Below the pieces are notes generated by a model. The model was given only the letters and a program-made list of their open reading frames with translations. It was not told the DNA's origin and searched no databases. The position numbers and the translations under genes were made by a program. From contig NZ_JBPWQE010000001.1 in assembly GCF_051811025.1 (NCBI RefSeq), forward strand, positions 3,286,001 through 3,350,000: a DNA stretch of 64,000 bases, in the 5' to 3' direction. Positions 37,388 through 47,182 of this stretch are shown piece after piece. Position 1 is the first letter of the stretch, and each line of letters starts with the position of its first letter. The DNA comes from Tardiphaga sp051811025 (GTDB lineage Bacteria > Pseudomonadota > Alphaproteobacteria > Rhizobiales > Xanthobacteraceae).

Positions 37388-37912
37388 ATGAACGATCACA
37401 TGAATTGCAAAGTGAAATGCAGACTGTTCGGGGCGGCGCTCATCGCCGCCCTCGCCGCGCTGACGCATGCGGTCGCGGCTCAGGTGCCATCCGAGATTGC
37501 CGAGCCGGATGCCACGATCGTCGCGATCTATCACGCGGAGGGCGCGCAGGTGTATGAGTGCATGGCCGCCTCCGACGGCAAGCTCACCTGGACCTTCCGC
37601 GAGCCGACCGCCACGCTGTTGTCCAATGGACTGACCGTAGGCCGCCACTATGCGGGCCCGCATTGGCAACTCACCGATGGCAGCACGCTGGGCGGCAAAG
37701 CGGTTGGCCGCGCACCAGGTAAAACCGCGAGCGATATCCCGTGGCTCAAATTGACGGTGACTGACCGGCATGGCGACGGCAAGCTCGCAATGGTCGACGT
37801 GATCCAGCGCATCAACACCAAAGGCGGCGTTGCCGCCGGTTCATGCGATGATGCCGGCCAATTTCTCAGCGTGCCCTATTCGGCAGACTACGCGTTCCTG
37901 CACAAGGATTGA
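37388..37912 (+). CDS. Secreted DUF3455 family protein
   Basis: This 174-aa protein has a signal peptide (about residues 10-31, ending AVAAQ). The DUF3455 pattern follows: GAQVYECMAASDGKLTWTFREP, VGRHYAGPHWQLTDGS and a late cysteine. The function of the family is unknown, but members are exported and often stress-linked. It follows the GFA gene by 19 bases in the same direction and ends before a strong terminator, so the two probably form an operon. Confidence 0.9.
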   Translation: MNDHMNCKVKCRLFGAALIAALAALTHAVAAQVPSEIAEPDATIVAIYHAEGAQVYECMAASDGKLTWTFREPTATLLSNGLTVGRHYAGPHWQLTDGSTLGGKAVGRAPGKTASDIPWLKLTVTDRHGDGKLAMVDVIQRINTKGGVAAGSCDDAGQFLSVPYSADYAFLHKD

Positions 37913-37939
37913 GTGTTCCGCATCAGTTGAATTTGGTTC

Positions 37940-37970
37940 AAATGACGGCGCCGCAAGCGCCGTCATTTTG
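37940..37970 (+). terminator. Intrinsic terminator after the DUF3455 gene
   Basis: AAATGACGGCGC pairs perfectly with GCGCCGTCATTT (12 bp, loop CGCAA) and is followed by TTTTG. It lies 28 bases after the DUF3455 stop and could work in both directions. Confidence 0.85.
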
Positions 37971-38180
37971 CTATCAAAGACCGATCGGCGCACGTCCGTG
38001 ATTTTCGATTTATTCCGCGCATCATTCGGAAAATATTTCGCATGCTGAAACACAGCTTCTGCGCGTTCGGCAACGACATCGCCGCCGGAACCACATAGCT
38101 TTCCAATCACGCATCGTCGGTGTGCCGGCATAGGCACGCATGCAAAGGTGCATGCTCACCTTCCCGAGAGATAGTTGCAA

Positions 38181-39371
38181 ATGACGTCAGTGACTCCGCT
38201 CTGGCCGATGGCCGCCCGGCTCGCATCGCCTGATCTCGCAGAAGGCGCAGAACAGCTCAGCGACCTGATCGGCTGCATCTACGACACTGTCCTCGACTCG
38301 TCGTCCTGGACGAATGCGATCGAGCGCGCGATGCAATTCGTCGGCGGCGTCGGCGCCAGCCTCTATACCAAGAATGCAGCCATGCCGTCGGGGCATATTC
38401 TCCATGTGGTCGGCATTTCCGCGGACTATCAAAGCTCCTATTTCGACAAGTATGTTGCGCTCGATCCCACCACGACCGTGCAGTTCTTCGCAGAGATCGA
38501 TGAACCGATTGGGATCGAGGACATCCTGCCTTACGCGGAGTTCAAGCAGACCCGCTTCTACAAGGAATGGGTGCAGCCGCAGGGACTGGCGGATTGCATC
38601 AATTCGGTGCTCGACAAGTCCATCACCAATGTCGCCATGTTCGGCGTGTTCCGGCACGAGCGTGACGGCGTCGCCGATGAGCGCGCACGTCACCGGATGC
38701 GGCTGATCGCGCCGCATATCCGCCGCGCCGTGATGATCGGACGCATGTTCGATCTGAAAGCCGCCGAGGCCGCGACGCTAGCGGATACGCTCGACGGGCT
38801 GAGCGTCGGCCTGTTCCTCGTCGATTCCGCTGCGCGCATCGTCCATGCCAACTTTGCCGGCCATGCCATGCTCGACATAGCGGATGTGCTGCGCGCCTCC
38901 TCCGGCCGCCTCAATGCTCGCGACAGCCAGGCCGATCGCGCCTTGCGGGAGGCCCTCGCCGTCGCCAGTGAAGGCGACAGCGCGCTCGGCACGCGCGGAA
39001 TCGCCATGCCGCTCGTCGGCAGCACTGGCGAACGATACGTCGCGCATCTCCTGCCGCTGACATCGGGAGCACGGCGACAGGCCGGACTGGTCTATTCAGC
39101 CACGGCGGCTTTGTTCGTGCGCAAGGCGGATATCGACGCCACCTCGCCGCCCGAACTCATCGGCAAGACATTCCAGCTCACACCGTCAGAGCTTCGCGTC
39201 CTGCTGGCGATCGTCCAGGTCGGCGGCGTGCCGGAGGTCGCCGCAGCGCTCGGCGTCGCCGAAACGACGATCAAGACGCATCTCAGCCGCCTGTTCTACA
39301 AAACCGGCACCCGGCGGCAGGCGGATCTGGTCAAGCTGTTCGCCGGCTATGCGACGCGCGTGATCGGATGA
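38181..39371 (+). CDS. LuxR-family transcriptional regulator
   Basis: This 396-aa protein has an N-terminal GAF/PAS-like sensory part (about residues 20-200), a second PAS-like part (about residues 200-300) and a C-terminal LuxR helix-turn-helix (about residues 325-390, LTPSELRVLLAIVQVGGVPEVAAALGVAETTIKTHLSRLFYKTGTRRQADLVK in part). No acyl-homoserine-lactone domain motif or neighbouring synthase is seen. I chose the ATG at 38181; a TTG two codons earlier is possible. It converges on the autotransporter gene. Confidence 0.92.
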   Translation: MTSVTPLWPMAARLASPDLAEGAEQLSDLIGCIYDTVLDSSSWTNAIERAMQFVGGVGASLYTKNAAMPSGHILHVVGISADYQSSYFDKYVALDPTTTVQFFAEIDEPIGIEDILPYAEFKQTRFYKEWVQPQGLADCINSVLDKSITNVAMFGVFRHERDGVADERARHRMRLIAPHIRRAVMIGRMFDLKAAEAATLADTLDGLSVGLFLVDSAARIVHANFAGHAMLDIADVLRASSGRLNARDSQADRALREALAVASEGDSALGTRGIAMPLVGSTGERYVAHLLPLTSGARRQAGLVYSATAALFVRKADIDATSPPELIGKTFQLTPSELRVLLAIVQVGGVPEVAAALGVAETTIKTHLSRLFYKTGTRRQADLVKLFAGYATRVIG

Positions 39372-39412
39372 GCGCCAGATAATTTGCCGCGAGTATGTCG
39401 TAGCGCGTTCGC

Positions 39413-42112
39413 TCACCAGACGATGCGGAAGCCGCCAGTGCCCTTGTAGCTGTGGTTCGCCGCCGCGTCCTCGAGGCTCGCGCTATACGAGACCTCGCCG
39501 AACACCGCGTAGCGGCCGTTGGCCCAGCTATAGGTGCCGCCGCCGCCGATGCTGCCCCATAGCCGGTCTTGCGCGCTGGCGAAGCCGGTGCCGGCGACAT
39601 CGACACGGGTGCCGTTGAGAAATTCGTAGCGCAGATTGCCGATGCCGTAGATATCCGAGCGCACGATGCCCGCGCCGTCGTTCCAGGTCTTCTGGTGATT
39701 GAGCGCAAGGCCGGCGCGGCCGAGCAGGCTGTCGCCATCGCGCAACGATACCGGCGCGCCGAACCGATCGAAGAAGCGATCGAACTCGGCCTTCGAATAG
39801 GACAACTGCGCCTGCGGCGTCAGCGACCAGCCGTTGCCGACCGCGAACCGCTTGCCGGCTTCGGCGCTGAAAGCATAGCCCACCCCTTCGTTGCCGTGGG
39901 TCAGGCTGCCGGCCAGCACCGAAGACAGATCGCTGCGATAGAACATCGATTGCGCCTGGCCGTCGACATAGAAGCCGTTGTCGCCGAACCAGGTCAGCGT
40001 GCCACCGACACCCGAACCTTCGACGCGGATGCGGCCATTACCGAAGACCGATGCGACATTCGCTGTGGTCAGGCCATATTGCCCGGTGAGACCGACGATC
40101 AGCCTTCCGCGCTCGTTCTCCATCAGGAGACCGTCGAGGCCCGCCTGCACCTTCAACTGGTCGGCTTTATAGGTCGAGCCCGTGGTGGTGGAGGGCTGCA
40201 AATCGGATTGGCCGCCCTCGATGCGGCCCCAGAACGCCGTGGGCGCCGAAGAGCCATCGCCTGGTGCCGGTGCGACACCGGCGCGCGCCATGGCATCGCT
40301 GCCGCCCCAATAGCGATTGCCGACGCGCTGCTGCATGGTCGGCAATTCGTTCATGCCGAGCAGCACCTGCGCATAGTTTTCGTATAGCGGGACGCCCGGC
40401 TGATACAGCGGCATAGCCGACATCGGCGGCGGCGGATTGACCAGGCTGGAGCGCAGATACCAGTCGCCATCGGTCGGCGTGCTCACGCCGTTCTTCTGCA
40501 GCGTATAGGCATAGGCGCCGCCGACCACGGCCTGCTGGCCCTGGATCACATAATCGCCGAGCAGCGAGAACGCGCCGTTCGATGCGCCGGCGACATCGAC
40601 GATCTTGATGCCTTCGACGGTCTGCGCGCCGCCGCCGCCGAGATTGATCACCCGCACATTGGTGCTGCCTGCGGTGTTGCCCGTGACGACAAGCCGGTCG
40701 GTCGGCGAGGCATCGCCGCCCAGCACGGATTCGATCTGCAGCGTTCCGCCGTTGCCGGTGTAGCTGCCGGCGACAGTGAGCGTGCCGATGGAATTGCCGG
40801 GCGCCACGATCCCCGCATTCGATGTATCGCAGACCGTACCGATGCCTTGCAGCGTGCCGCCGGCCAACACGGTCATGGCGCCGCAGACGCTGCCGTTGAC
40901 CGCCAGCGTGCCGCCGTTCACCGTGGTCCCGCCGGTATAGGTGTTGACGCCTGAAAGAATCTGCTTGCCGCCGCTGACCGTCAGAGCGCCGGTGCCGGAG
41001 ATGACACCGGAGAACAGATCGTTCTTCGCATTGGTGATCGTCAAATCCTTCGTGCCCAGCGTGACGGCGCCGCTTCCCGCGAGGCTCTGGATGCTTGTGC
41101 CGGCCGCCGTGATACCCGAGACATTGAAGGCGCCGTCCGCGATGACCCTGCTGGAATTGGCGATGGCGCCGGCGCCCGACAGCGCGAGGCCGCTGCCGGC
41201 CACGATCCGCGTTTCGCCGGAATAGGTGCTGTTCGCCAGAAGGCTGAAAACCGTGCCGCCGGTGATGGTCAACCCGCCGATGCCGCTGAAGCCGGATGTC
41301 GCGTCCGTGCCCACGGTGAAGCCGTTGGTATCGATGGTCAGCCCGCCCGCGAGAAGGTTGAGCTCTCCGGGATTGAAGCCGTTGATGAAGGTCGCATTGT
41401 TGGCCCTGGCACGCAGAATGCCATTGTCGAAGTTAGCCTGGCTCGCGCCGGCGCCGCCCCGCAGGAATTGGGTCTCCAGCGTGCCGCCCCCGCTGACGTT
41501 GAGCGTGCCGGAAGACGAGGCGCCGTTGCCCAGGGTCATGCCGGCCGCCGCGACGACTTGGCCGCCGTTCTGAATGTTCACCGTGCCGGTACCCAGAAAG
41601 CCGACAGACACAAGTCCGCCGGCCAACCATTGCGACCCGGGTCCGGTGACAGTGAGGATGCCACCGCTTGTGGCGTTAAGTCCGAACCGCGCGATGCCGG
41701 TTGTCAGGGAGCTGCCGTTCTGGATCGTCAGGTTGCCGAACGTTCCAGCGTTGTTGCCGAGAATCAAACTCCCTGTCGCCCCGATCGCCGGACCGCCGAC
41801 GCCGAGGATAGTCGCATTTGGTGACGTCGTATTCACGTTCGTGGTGCCAGCTCCGGCGGGAACGGTTCCGGCTGCCCAGTTGGTCGCGAGCGTCCAGTCA
41901 TTGCTGACGGCGCCGCTCCAGTCTGAAACTTGTGCTGCTGCTGGTGCGGCAAACAAGGCCGTGAGCGCCGTTGCCGAGGCGCTCGCGAGCAGCAAGTGGA
42001 ACCAGCGCGCTCCGTGGCTGGCAGATGGGGATCGCCGCGCGCGATCCAGAGTCTTCTGGCGCATGTCATCTGGTTGTCGTCGGATTGCTACTTCAACCAC
42101 GCATTCGCGCAT
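39413..42112 (-). CDS. Autotransporter (type Va) with PATR repeats
   Basis: About 900 aa. A signal peptide ending APAAAQV is followed by a beta-helical passenger with autotransporter-associated strand repeats (about residues 60-480, for example GVNTYTGGTTVNGGTLAVNG). A linker and a C-terminal beta-barrel of about 280 residues end in GGFRIVW, with the terminal aromatic residue needed for assembly. The passenger probably sits at the cell surface as an adhesin-like structure. The start is unclear: 42112 has a GGAACGAG site, while 42064 (MRQKTLDR) and 42142 are alternatives. It is cargo within the GTA cluster and on the same strand as the GTA genes. Confidence 0.9.
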   Translation of the reverse strand: MRECVVEVAIRRQPDDMRQKTLDRARRSPSASHGARWFHLLLASASATALTALFAAPAAAQVSDWSGAVSNDWTLATNWAAGTVPAGAGTTNVNTTSPNATILGVGGPAIGATGSLILGNNAGTFGNLTIQNGSSLTTGIARFGLNATSGGILTVTGPGSQWLAGGLVSVGFLGTGTVNIQNGGQVVAAAGMTLGNGASSSGTLNVSGGGTLETQFLRGGAGASQANFDNGILRARANNATFINGFNPGELNLLAGGLTIDTNGFTVGTDATSGFSGIGGLTITGGTVFSLLANSTYSGETRIVAGSGLALSGAGAIANSSRVIADGAFNVSGITAAGTSIQSLAGSGAVTLGTKDLTITNAKNDLFSGVISGTGALTVSGGKQILSGVNTYTGGTTVNGGTLAVNGSVCGAMTVLAGGTLQGIGTVCDTSNAGIVAPGNSIGTLTVAGSYTGNGGTLQIESVLGGDASPTDRLVVTGNTAGSTNVRVINLGGGGAQTVEGIKIVDVAGASNGAFSLLGDYVIQGQQAVVGGAYAYTLQKNGVSTPTDGDWYLRSSLVNPPPPMSAMPLYQPGVPLYENYAQVLLGMNELPTMQQRVGNRYWGGSDAMARAGVAPAPGDGSSAPTAFWGRIEGGQSDLQPSTTTGSTYKADQLKVQAGLDGLLMENERGRLIVGLTGQYGLTTANVASVFGNGRIRVEGSGVGGTLTWFGDNGFYVDGQAQSMFYRSDLSSVLAGSLTHGNEGVGYAFSAEAGKRFAVGNGWSLTPQAQLSYSKAEFDRFFDRFGAPVSLRDGDSLLGRAGLALNHQKTWNDGAGIVRSDIYGIGNLRYEFLNGTRVDVAGTGFASAQDRLWGSIGGGGTYSWANGRYAVFGEVSYSASLEDAAANHSYKGTGGFRIVW

Positions 42113-42454
42113 GATGCTCGTTCCAGTTTCGATGTGGTCCACATCGTTCGAGGATGCGGATGTTTGTTGTCGTTCGGTCGACGAGAGATATCCGTGAAAC
42201 TAGGCGAGCAGAAACAGTCCGACAACAATCGAATCGTGTTCACCCAAAGGTACATGCGGTGTGTGTCGCAAGCGCAACGAAAGACGCTTAACGAAGTCTT
42301 TCGCGATCGGATGCGGTTGGCACATCGCAAGCTCAATCTATCAGTGCGTGCGCTGGTTCGATGTCTCCCGCGTCGGAACGTGGCAACGCACGCAACAGAC
42401 GAATGTGAAGTCGCATCAGCCGTTCGTAGGACGCTTGATATCACTGCTCCATCG
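42113..42454. other. Intergenic stretch upstream of the autotransporter
   Basis: No supported gene was seen in this interval. It should contain the autotransporter promoter on the minus strand. Base composition is less GC-rich than the neighbours. Confidence 0.5.
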
Positions 42455-42640
42455 ATGATGAGCCACGACAAGCGCATCTCTCATCCGGATGGACCACCGA
42501 TGGTATTACTCGAACGTCTGCTCTACGCTGCCGCGATCACCTGTTTCGTGATCGTCCACTACATCGCCCTGCAGCGAATCGATGCCGTCGCATCACATGC
42601 GACCCACCCGCCATCCGTCACCCTGCAGGGGACGGATTGA
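42455..42640 (+). CDS. Possible small membrane protein
   Basis: A 61-codon frame (MMSHDKRISHPDGPP...) with one hydrophobic segment (VLLERLLYAAAITCFVIVHYIAL). A shorter start at 42500 gives 46 aa beginning right at the hydrophobic segment. There is no clear ribosome binding site. Its TGA stop forms the first bases of the gp13 remnant, so it abuts the insertion boundary. It may be spurious. Confidence 0.35.
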   Translation: MMSHDKRISHPDGPPMVLLERLLYAAAITCFVIVHYIALQRIDAVASHATHPPSVTLQGTD

Positions 42641-42737
42641 TCGTGCTCATCCCCACCCGTCCCTGGCGTCGGGTAACTCATGACGAAATCGTTGCCGGGA
42701 ATATCGGGGAAGCCGCGGAAATGATCGACATTGCCGA
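42638..42737 (-). pseudogene. Displaced 3' end of GTA gp13
   Basis: This 100-base piece matches the 3' end of the intact gp13 gene (44607-44707) at about 90% by eye, in the same orientation. The minus-strand frame still reads GNVDHFRGFPDIPGNDFVMSYPTPGTGG, against GNVENFRGFPQIPGNDFVMSYPTPGTGG in the intact gene. A one-base deletion has removed the stop codon. It lies on the far side of the DUF1254 cargo gene. This is one of three clear displaced 3' ends in the cluster. Confidence 0.9.
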
Positions 42738-43037
42738 TACACCAAGAAGCTGTTCGGGGCCGGAGAGCGACCGACGAGTAACCCTGATCTTCATCGCGTA
42801 GCGATGCTGCTCCTCAGCGAGTGGCTACAACACGCCACCCATATTCTCGTGGTGTTCGTCATCAGATAAGTTGCGACGGATCGAGCTCTTTCGAAACGAC
42901 GCCAAGTGTCAGAAGCAGACTTGTCCTTCGATGGGTCAGCTTTTCTGTCGTTTCAATTTGTCGCGCCAATTCTAGTACCGGTTGATTCTCTCTTCTCGGT
43001 GTCGCAAGCTGTGGGCCACGAGTTAAGGAGGCACCCG
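42738..43037. other. Junction and leader between the gp13 remnant and the DUF1254 gene
   Basis: Three hundred bases without a supported gene. It should hold the illegitimate junction of the insertion and the DUF1254 promoter. The last part carries the strong site AAGGAGG at 43025-43031. Confidence 0.55.
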
Positions 43038-44525
43038 ATGAAAATCGACGACTCCAACACAACGAAAATGCGAGATAATTTTTCGAACGATCGCACAACC
43101 GTTGGCCGCCGCGATCTATTGCTGGGCGGTAGCTGTGCGCTCGCGGCGTCAACCCTCATTGGCGAAGCATTAGTCCATGCAACGCCAGCCCAAGCGCAAA
43201 CGCTTGCGGCTCTTCCCTCCGACGAGATCAGCGAGGTAGCAATCAGCGCCTACATCTACGCCTATCCCCTAATCCTCATGGAAATAACGCGCCGGGTCAG
43301 CACCAATGTCGCCGATGCCAGCCATTTCGGTAAGGCACCGATGAATCAGTTCGGTCATCTACCAGCATTTCCTGACGCCACCTTTACCGACGTGGTGCGT
43401 CCGAATGCTGACACGCTCTACTCGCTGATGTGGTTTGACGTGTCGGAAGCTCCGCTGCTGATAGGCGTGCCCGACTCGGGCGGGCGTTACTATCTACTGC
43501 CAATGCTGGACATGTGGACCGACGTGTTTGAGTCCACTGGCAGCCGAACGACCGGCACAAGCGCACAATACCTTCGCATAACGGGGCCGGACTGGCGAGG
43601 CGACGTTCATCCCGAGGCCATCTCCATTCGAAGCCCGACCGCAATTGGCTGGATCATCGGGCGCACACAGACCAATGGCAAAGCCGATTACGACGCCGTG
43701 CATAAGTTTCAAGCCGGACTAGTCGCTACGCAGCCGGGGCGCTTCGCTACTCAGCCGCCCAGCAAGATCAACCCCGATTGGGATATGAAGACGCCGCCCA
43801 CGGAGCAAGTGGAGAAGATGACTCCAGCGGCCTACTTTTCGTTGTTTGCGGAGCTGGCGAGGACCAACCCGCCTCACGCGAACGACTATCCGATCCTTGA
43901 CCAGATGCGGCGCATTGGAATCGAGCCGGGCAAACCATTCGACTTCAAAAGCGCATCACCCGAAGTGCAGCGCGCGTTAAGCGATGCTGGCCCGGCAGCA
44001 ACGAAAAAGATCAAAGCACAGTTTTTGCGCGCCGGCATGGCGCATGCTGGATGGCGCACAAACCTCTCGGCGGTCGGGACTTATGGCGCGGATTATCTCA
44101 GCCGGGCCGGAGTCGCTTTTGCCGGTCTCGGTGCCAACACCATCGAGGATGCCGTTTATCCAACGGCGCTCACCGATGCCGATGGTAAGCCGTTCAGCAG
44201 CGACAATCGGTATGTCCTGCATTTTGAGAAGAACCTGCTTCCCGCGGTGCGTGGCTTCTGGTCCCTTACAATGTACAACGAAAAGCAGGCCTTCGCGGCC
44301 AATCCGATTGATCGCTACGCCATCGGAGATCGCGATAAACTTTCGTTCAACCCCGACGGCTCGCTCGACCTTTACATCCAGCGTGAGACGCCCGGCAAAG
44401 AGAAGGAAGCAAACTGGCTACCGGCACCTGCAAGTGGCCCATTCACAATGAACATGCGTCTCTATTGGCCGAAACCCGAGGTTCTCGACGGAAGCTGGCA
44501 ACCGCCGGGCGTAAAGCGCGTGTAA
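43038..44525 (+). CDS. Exported DUF1254/DUF1214 protein
   Basis: This 495-aa protein has a Tat-type signal (about residues 18-50, RRDLLLGGSCALAAS). A DUF1254 domain (about residues 65-200, YPLILMEITRR, TVVRPNADTLYSLMWFDV-like strings) and a DUF1214 domain (about residues 370-490, RGFWSLTMYNEKQAF, DLYIQRETPG, MNMRLYWPKP) follow. The family is widespread and of unknown function. The ATG at 43038 has a near-perfect AAGGAGG six bases upstream. Codon use is more A/T-rich than neighbours, a sign of transfer. It is flanked by two copies of the gp13 3' end. Confidence 0.93.
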   Translation: MKIDDSNTTKMRDNFSNDRTTVGRRDLLLGGSCALAASTLIGEALVHATPAQAQTLAALPSDEISEVAISAYIYAYPLILMEITRRVSTNVADASHFGKAPMNQFGHLPAFPDATFTDVVRPNADTLYSLMWFDVSEAPLLIGVPDSGGRYYLLPMLDMWTDVFESTGSRTTGTSAQYLRITGPDWRGDVHPEAISIRSPTAIGWIIGRTQTNGKADYDAVHKFQAGLVATQPGRFATQPPSKINPDWDMKTPPTEQVEKMTPAAYFSLFAELARTNPPHANDYPILDQMRRIGIEPGKPFDFKSASPEVQRALSDAGPAATKKIKAQFLRAGMAHAGWRTNLSAVGTYGADYLSRAGVAFAGLGANTIEDAVYPTALTDADGKPFSSDNRYVLHFEKNLLPAVRGFWSLTMYNEKQAFAANPIDRYAIGDRDKLSFNPDGSLDLYIQRETPGKEKEANWLPAPASGPFTMNMRLYWPKPEVLDGSWQPPGVKRV

Positions 44526-44615
44526 GTCTGCTCTGAGTCCACCTCGGGTCATTTGCTACAGGGGCAAACGCTTCGTCCGCCATCGCCCAGCATGCAGGCG
44601 ACAGACTGATCAGGA

Positions 44616-45482
44616 TCATCCCCCGCCCGTCCCCGGCGTCGGGTAACTCATGACGAAATCGTTGCCGGGAATCTGCGGGAAGCCGCGGAAATTTTCGACA
44701 TTGCCGAAGCGATTACGGCAGGTCGCCAGCGTCTTGTCGCAGCCGGCCGTGACTGTGAAAGCATCGCCGGCCGCGATCGGCTCCGCCATGGCCTGCCATA
44801 GCGACAGCCGCACATGGCCCGGCGTGACGCGGTGCTGCTTCACTTCCATGGCCAGCCCGGCATTGCCGCCGCTTGTCCATGTCAGGCGCCCTGCGGTGAA
44901 CAGCTCATCGGCAAACGCATCGAGTCCGCTGGCCGAGAACATCGAGGCACCCTCGAGCGCCGCCACCGCGCCAGCGCCTCGCCAGCCTGCGAGATTGATG
45001 CGACATTTGCCGTCGCCGAGGTCGGCACCGCAGCGCGCCGTATAAAGCCGCCCGCTCTCCTGCGACAGCAACGCCGCAAGCCCGCGCAATTCCGCGATGA
45101 ATGCGGTGCCTTCGCGCTTCACTTCGCCTAGCGTACCGCGTGCCGTGAGCACGCGCAGCGAAGTGTCGCTCCAGTCCACCAGCCAGGTCTCCACCTGCGC
45201 GGCATCGTAGCGCCCCGCCGCGAGATCGGCGTCGGTGAGGATATCGTCGTCCAGCGCGCCGGCGATATCGCCGCCGTCCACCGACAGATCGAAGCGGCTT
45301 GTGGCTTCCGACGCCGCGAGCCCGGTGCCGGCGCGATAGGTGACGCCATTGATGACGAGATCGCAGTCGTGATCGGTGAAGCCCGCAACGACGCCATCGC
45401 GCCGCGTCAGTTTCCACACCTGCGCCAGTGTGGTGACGCCGGAATCCAGTTTGGCCTGAAGTGCGGGCGGGATGCTGCGCAT
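44616..45482 (-). CDS. GTA gp13, DUF2163 tail protein
   Basis: This 288-aa protein is the RcGTA gp13-type tail/baseplate protein (DUF2163 N-domain about residues 5-170, phage conserved C-domain about residues 195-280 with RLTWTSGGNAG and CRNRFGNVENFRGFP). The start ATG at 45482 opens MRSIPPALQAKLDSGVTTLAQVWKLTRRDG, as in the family. It should be followed directly by gp14; instead cargo of about 7.9 kb intervenes, with a second gp13 3' end within it. Confidence 0.95.
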   Translation of the reverse strand: MRSIPPALQAKLDSGVTTLAQVWKLTRRDGVVAGFTDHDCDLVINGVTYRAGTGLAASEATSRFDLSVDGGDIAGALDDDILTDADLAAGRYDAAQVETWLVDWSDTSLRVLTARGTLGEVKREGTAFIAELRGLAALLSQESGRLYTARCGADLGDGKCRINLAGWRGAGAVAALEGASMFSASGLDAFADELFTAGRLTWTSGGNAGLAMEVKQHRVTPGHVRLSLWQAMAEPIAAGDAFTVTAGCDKTLATCRNRFGNVENFRGFPQIPGNDFVMSYPTPGTGGG

Positions 45483-45581
45483 GATTGGATCCTGAAACGT
45501 TGTCGTTGCGCGCGACCATCCTTCGCGCTCTAATTGCTCTCACAATAGCGGCCCGATAAGCCGGGCACAGGGAGCGGACGG

Positions 45582-47150
45582 ATGCTGCGACAACGCCTTG
45601 CCGGGATCGCCGTGCTCGCGGCAATCGTCACATCGATCGTTAGTCCTGCGACGGTCACTCCCGCAGCCAGCGCGCCAGACGCAGAGCGGGCGGCGAATAC
45701 GCCATGGCCAACCAAGGGCTGGCAGGTCGCAACACCGGAATCGCAAGGGATGGATTCCGGCAAGCTGGCCCAACTGATCGATACCGTCGGCGCACGCCAG
45801 CAGGACAGCCTGTTGATCGTCCGGCACGGCAGGCTGGTCGCCGATGCCTATTACGCGCCCTATGTGGCCGGCCTGCGCCACGATCTACGCTCGGTGACCA
45901 AGAGCGTCACCGGGACGCTGATCGCCATCGCATTGAAAAACGGGATACTCGACAGTGTCGATCACCCGGTCGTCGATCTGTTCGCCGACAACCAGATCGA
46001 CAAACTGAATGATCGCAAGAAGGCCATCACGATCCAGCATCTGCTCGACATGACTTCCGGCATCGCCTGGAAGGAGGAAGCCTATACATCCGACGAAACG
46101 CTTGACCGGATGTATCGCAGCAAAAATCCGACCGAGTTCGTGCTCGGTCAGGAGATGAGCCGGGCGCCAGGCGAGCGGTTCTATTACAACAGCGGCAATC
46201 CCTATCTGCTCTCCGCGCTGATCAACAAGAAGACCGGACAGAACGCGCTCGAATTCGCCAAGCGCGAATTGTTCGGACCGCTGGGCATTACCGACATCGA
46301 CTGGGGCCGCCCCGACGCACAGGGCGTGACCGATGGCGAAGCCGGGCTCTATATCCCGCCGCATGACATGGCAAAGATCGGTTATCTCTATCTGCAGAAT
46401 GGTGTCTGGGAAGGCCGCGAGTTCATTCCGCCGTCATGGGTCGATCGCGCGGCCGAGGGCAAGATCGTCGCAACTGCCGACAATCATTACGCCAATCTGT
46501 GGTGGTCGATCCCTGAGAAAGGCGCCTATATGGCGCGTGGTCTGCACTCGCAGCTGATCATGGTTTTGCCGAAACTCGATATTGTCGCCGTGTTGACCGG
46601 CAGCATGCGCAAGGATGAATTCTATCCGACCCGCCGTCTGATCGACGACATCGCCGGCGCAGTGAAATCCGAGAGCGCCCTGCCCGACGATCCCGTTGCG
46701 CAGGCGCTGCTGGCCGCATCGATCCGCAACGCGGCAACGCCGCGGCCGTCGCCGCTCGGCCTTACGCCGGAGCTGGCCAAAGACATCTCCGGCAAGACCT
46801 ACCGCTTCACCGAAAATGCAATCCGGGTCGGGACCTTTAGCCTGAACCTGGTCGGCGACAGCCCGTCATGGGAGATCACCACGGTCACAGGCAAGCCCGA
46901 GCAGACACGCCGCTTCACGGGCCCGCTCGGACTTGACGGCAATTTCCGGACCGGTTCTCCCGTCAGCTATGGCGTCGATGCGGTCCGCGGGCGATGGACG
47001 AACGCCAATACCTTTGTCGTCGAGCGCCGCATTCTCGGCCACAGCGAAACGCAGTCCTGGACGCTGACTTTCGAGGGCAAGAAGGTCACGGTCAATTTCG
47101 AGAATACCGACAGCTACAAGCTCGAACTGCACGGAGAGACTACCGACTGA
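45582..47150 (+). CDS. Serine hydrolase of the beta-lactamase/penicillin-binding class C family
   Basis: This 522-aa exported protein has a signal peptide (ending PAASA) and a class C beta-lactamase-like domain. The SxxK motif is SVTK (near residue 108), the tyrosine motif is YNSGN (near residue 204) and the third motif region is near ARGLHSQ. A C-terminal domain of about 130 residues follows. Such proteins are often esterases or peptidases rather than resistance enzymes. It lies opposite in direction between gp13 and gp12, where these genes are normally adjacent. Confidence 0.92.
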   Translation: MLRQRLAGIAVLAAIVTSIVSPATVTPAASAPDAERAANTPWPTKGWQVATPESQGMDSGKLAQLIDTVGARQQDSLLIVRHGRLVADAYYAPYVAGLRHDLRSVTKSVTGTLIAIALKNGILDSVDHPVVDLFADNQIDKLNDRKKAITIQHLLDMTSGIAWKEEAYTSDETLDRMYRSKNPTEFVLGQEMSRAPGERFYYNSGNPYLLSALINKKTGQNALEFAKRELFGPLGITDIDWGRPDAQGVTDGEAGLYIPPHDMAKIGYLYLQNGVWEGREFIPPSWVDRAAEGKIVATADNHYANLWWSIPEKGAYMARGLHSQLIMVLPKLDIVAVLTGSMRKDEFYPTRRLIDDIAGAVKSESALPDDPVAQALLAASIRNAATPRPSPLGLTPELAKDISGKTYRFTENAIRVGTFSLNLVGDSPSWEITTVTGKPEQTRRFTGPLGLDGNFRTGSPVSYGVDAVRGRWTNANTFVVERRILGHSETQSWTLTFEGKKVTVNFENTDSYKLELHGETTD

Positions 47151-47182
47151 GTGTCCGCCGCACCTCGCGACCGATGCGCCTG

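Noticed and set aside
40941..42197. Proline-rich frames opposite the autotransporter
   Set aside because: They mirror the glycine- and threonine-rich passenger repeats and have no start signals.
42641..44707. Direct repeats around the DUF1254 gene as target-site duplications of a transposon
   Set aside because: At about 100 bases and about 90% identity they are far too long and too diverged for a target-site duplication, and no terminal inverted repeats are present.
45483..45581. Possible gp12 3' remnant before the beta-lactamase-like gene
   Set aside because: CTAA, CTC and AGCGG can be aligned only with several gaps to the gp12 end at 47183; this is not better than expected by chance.
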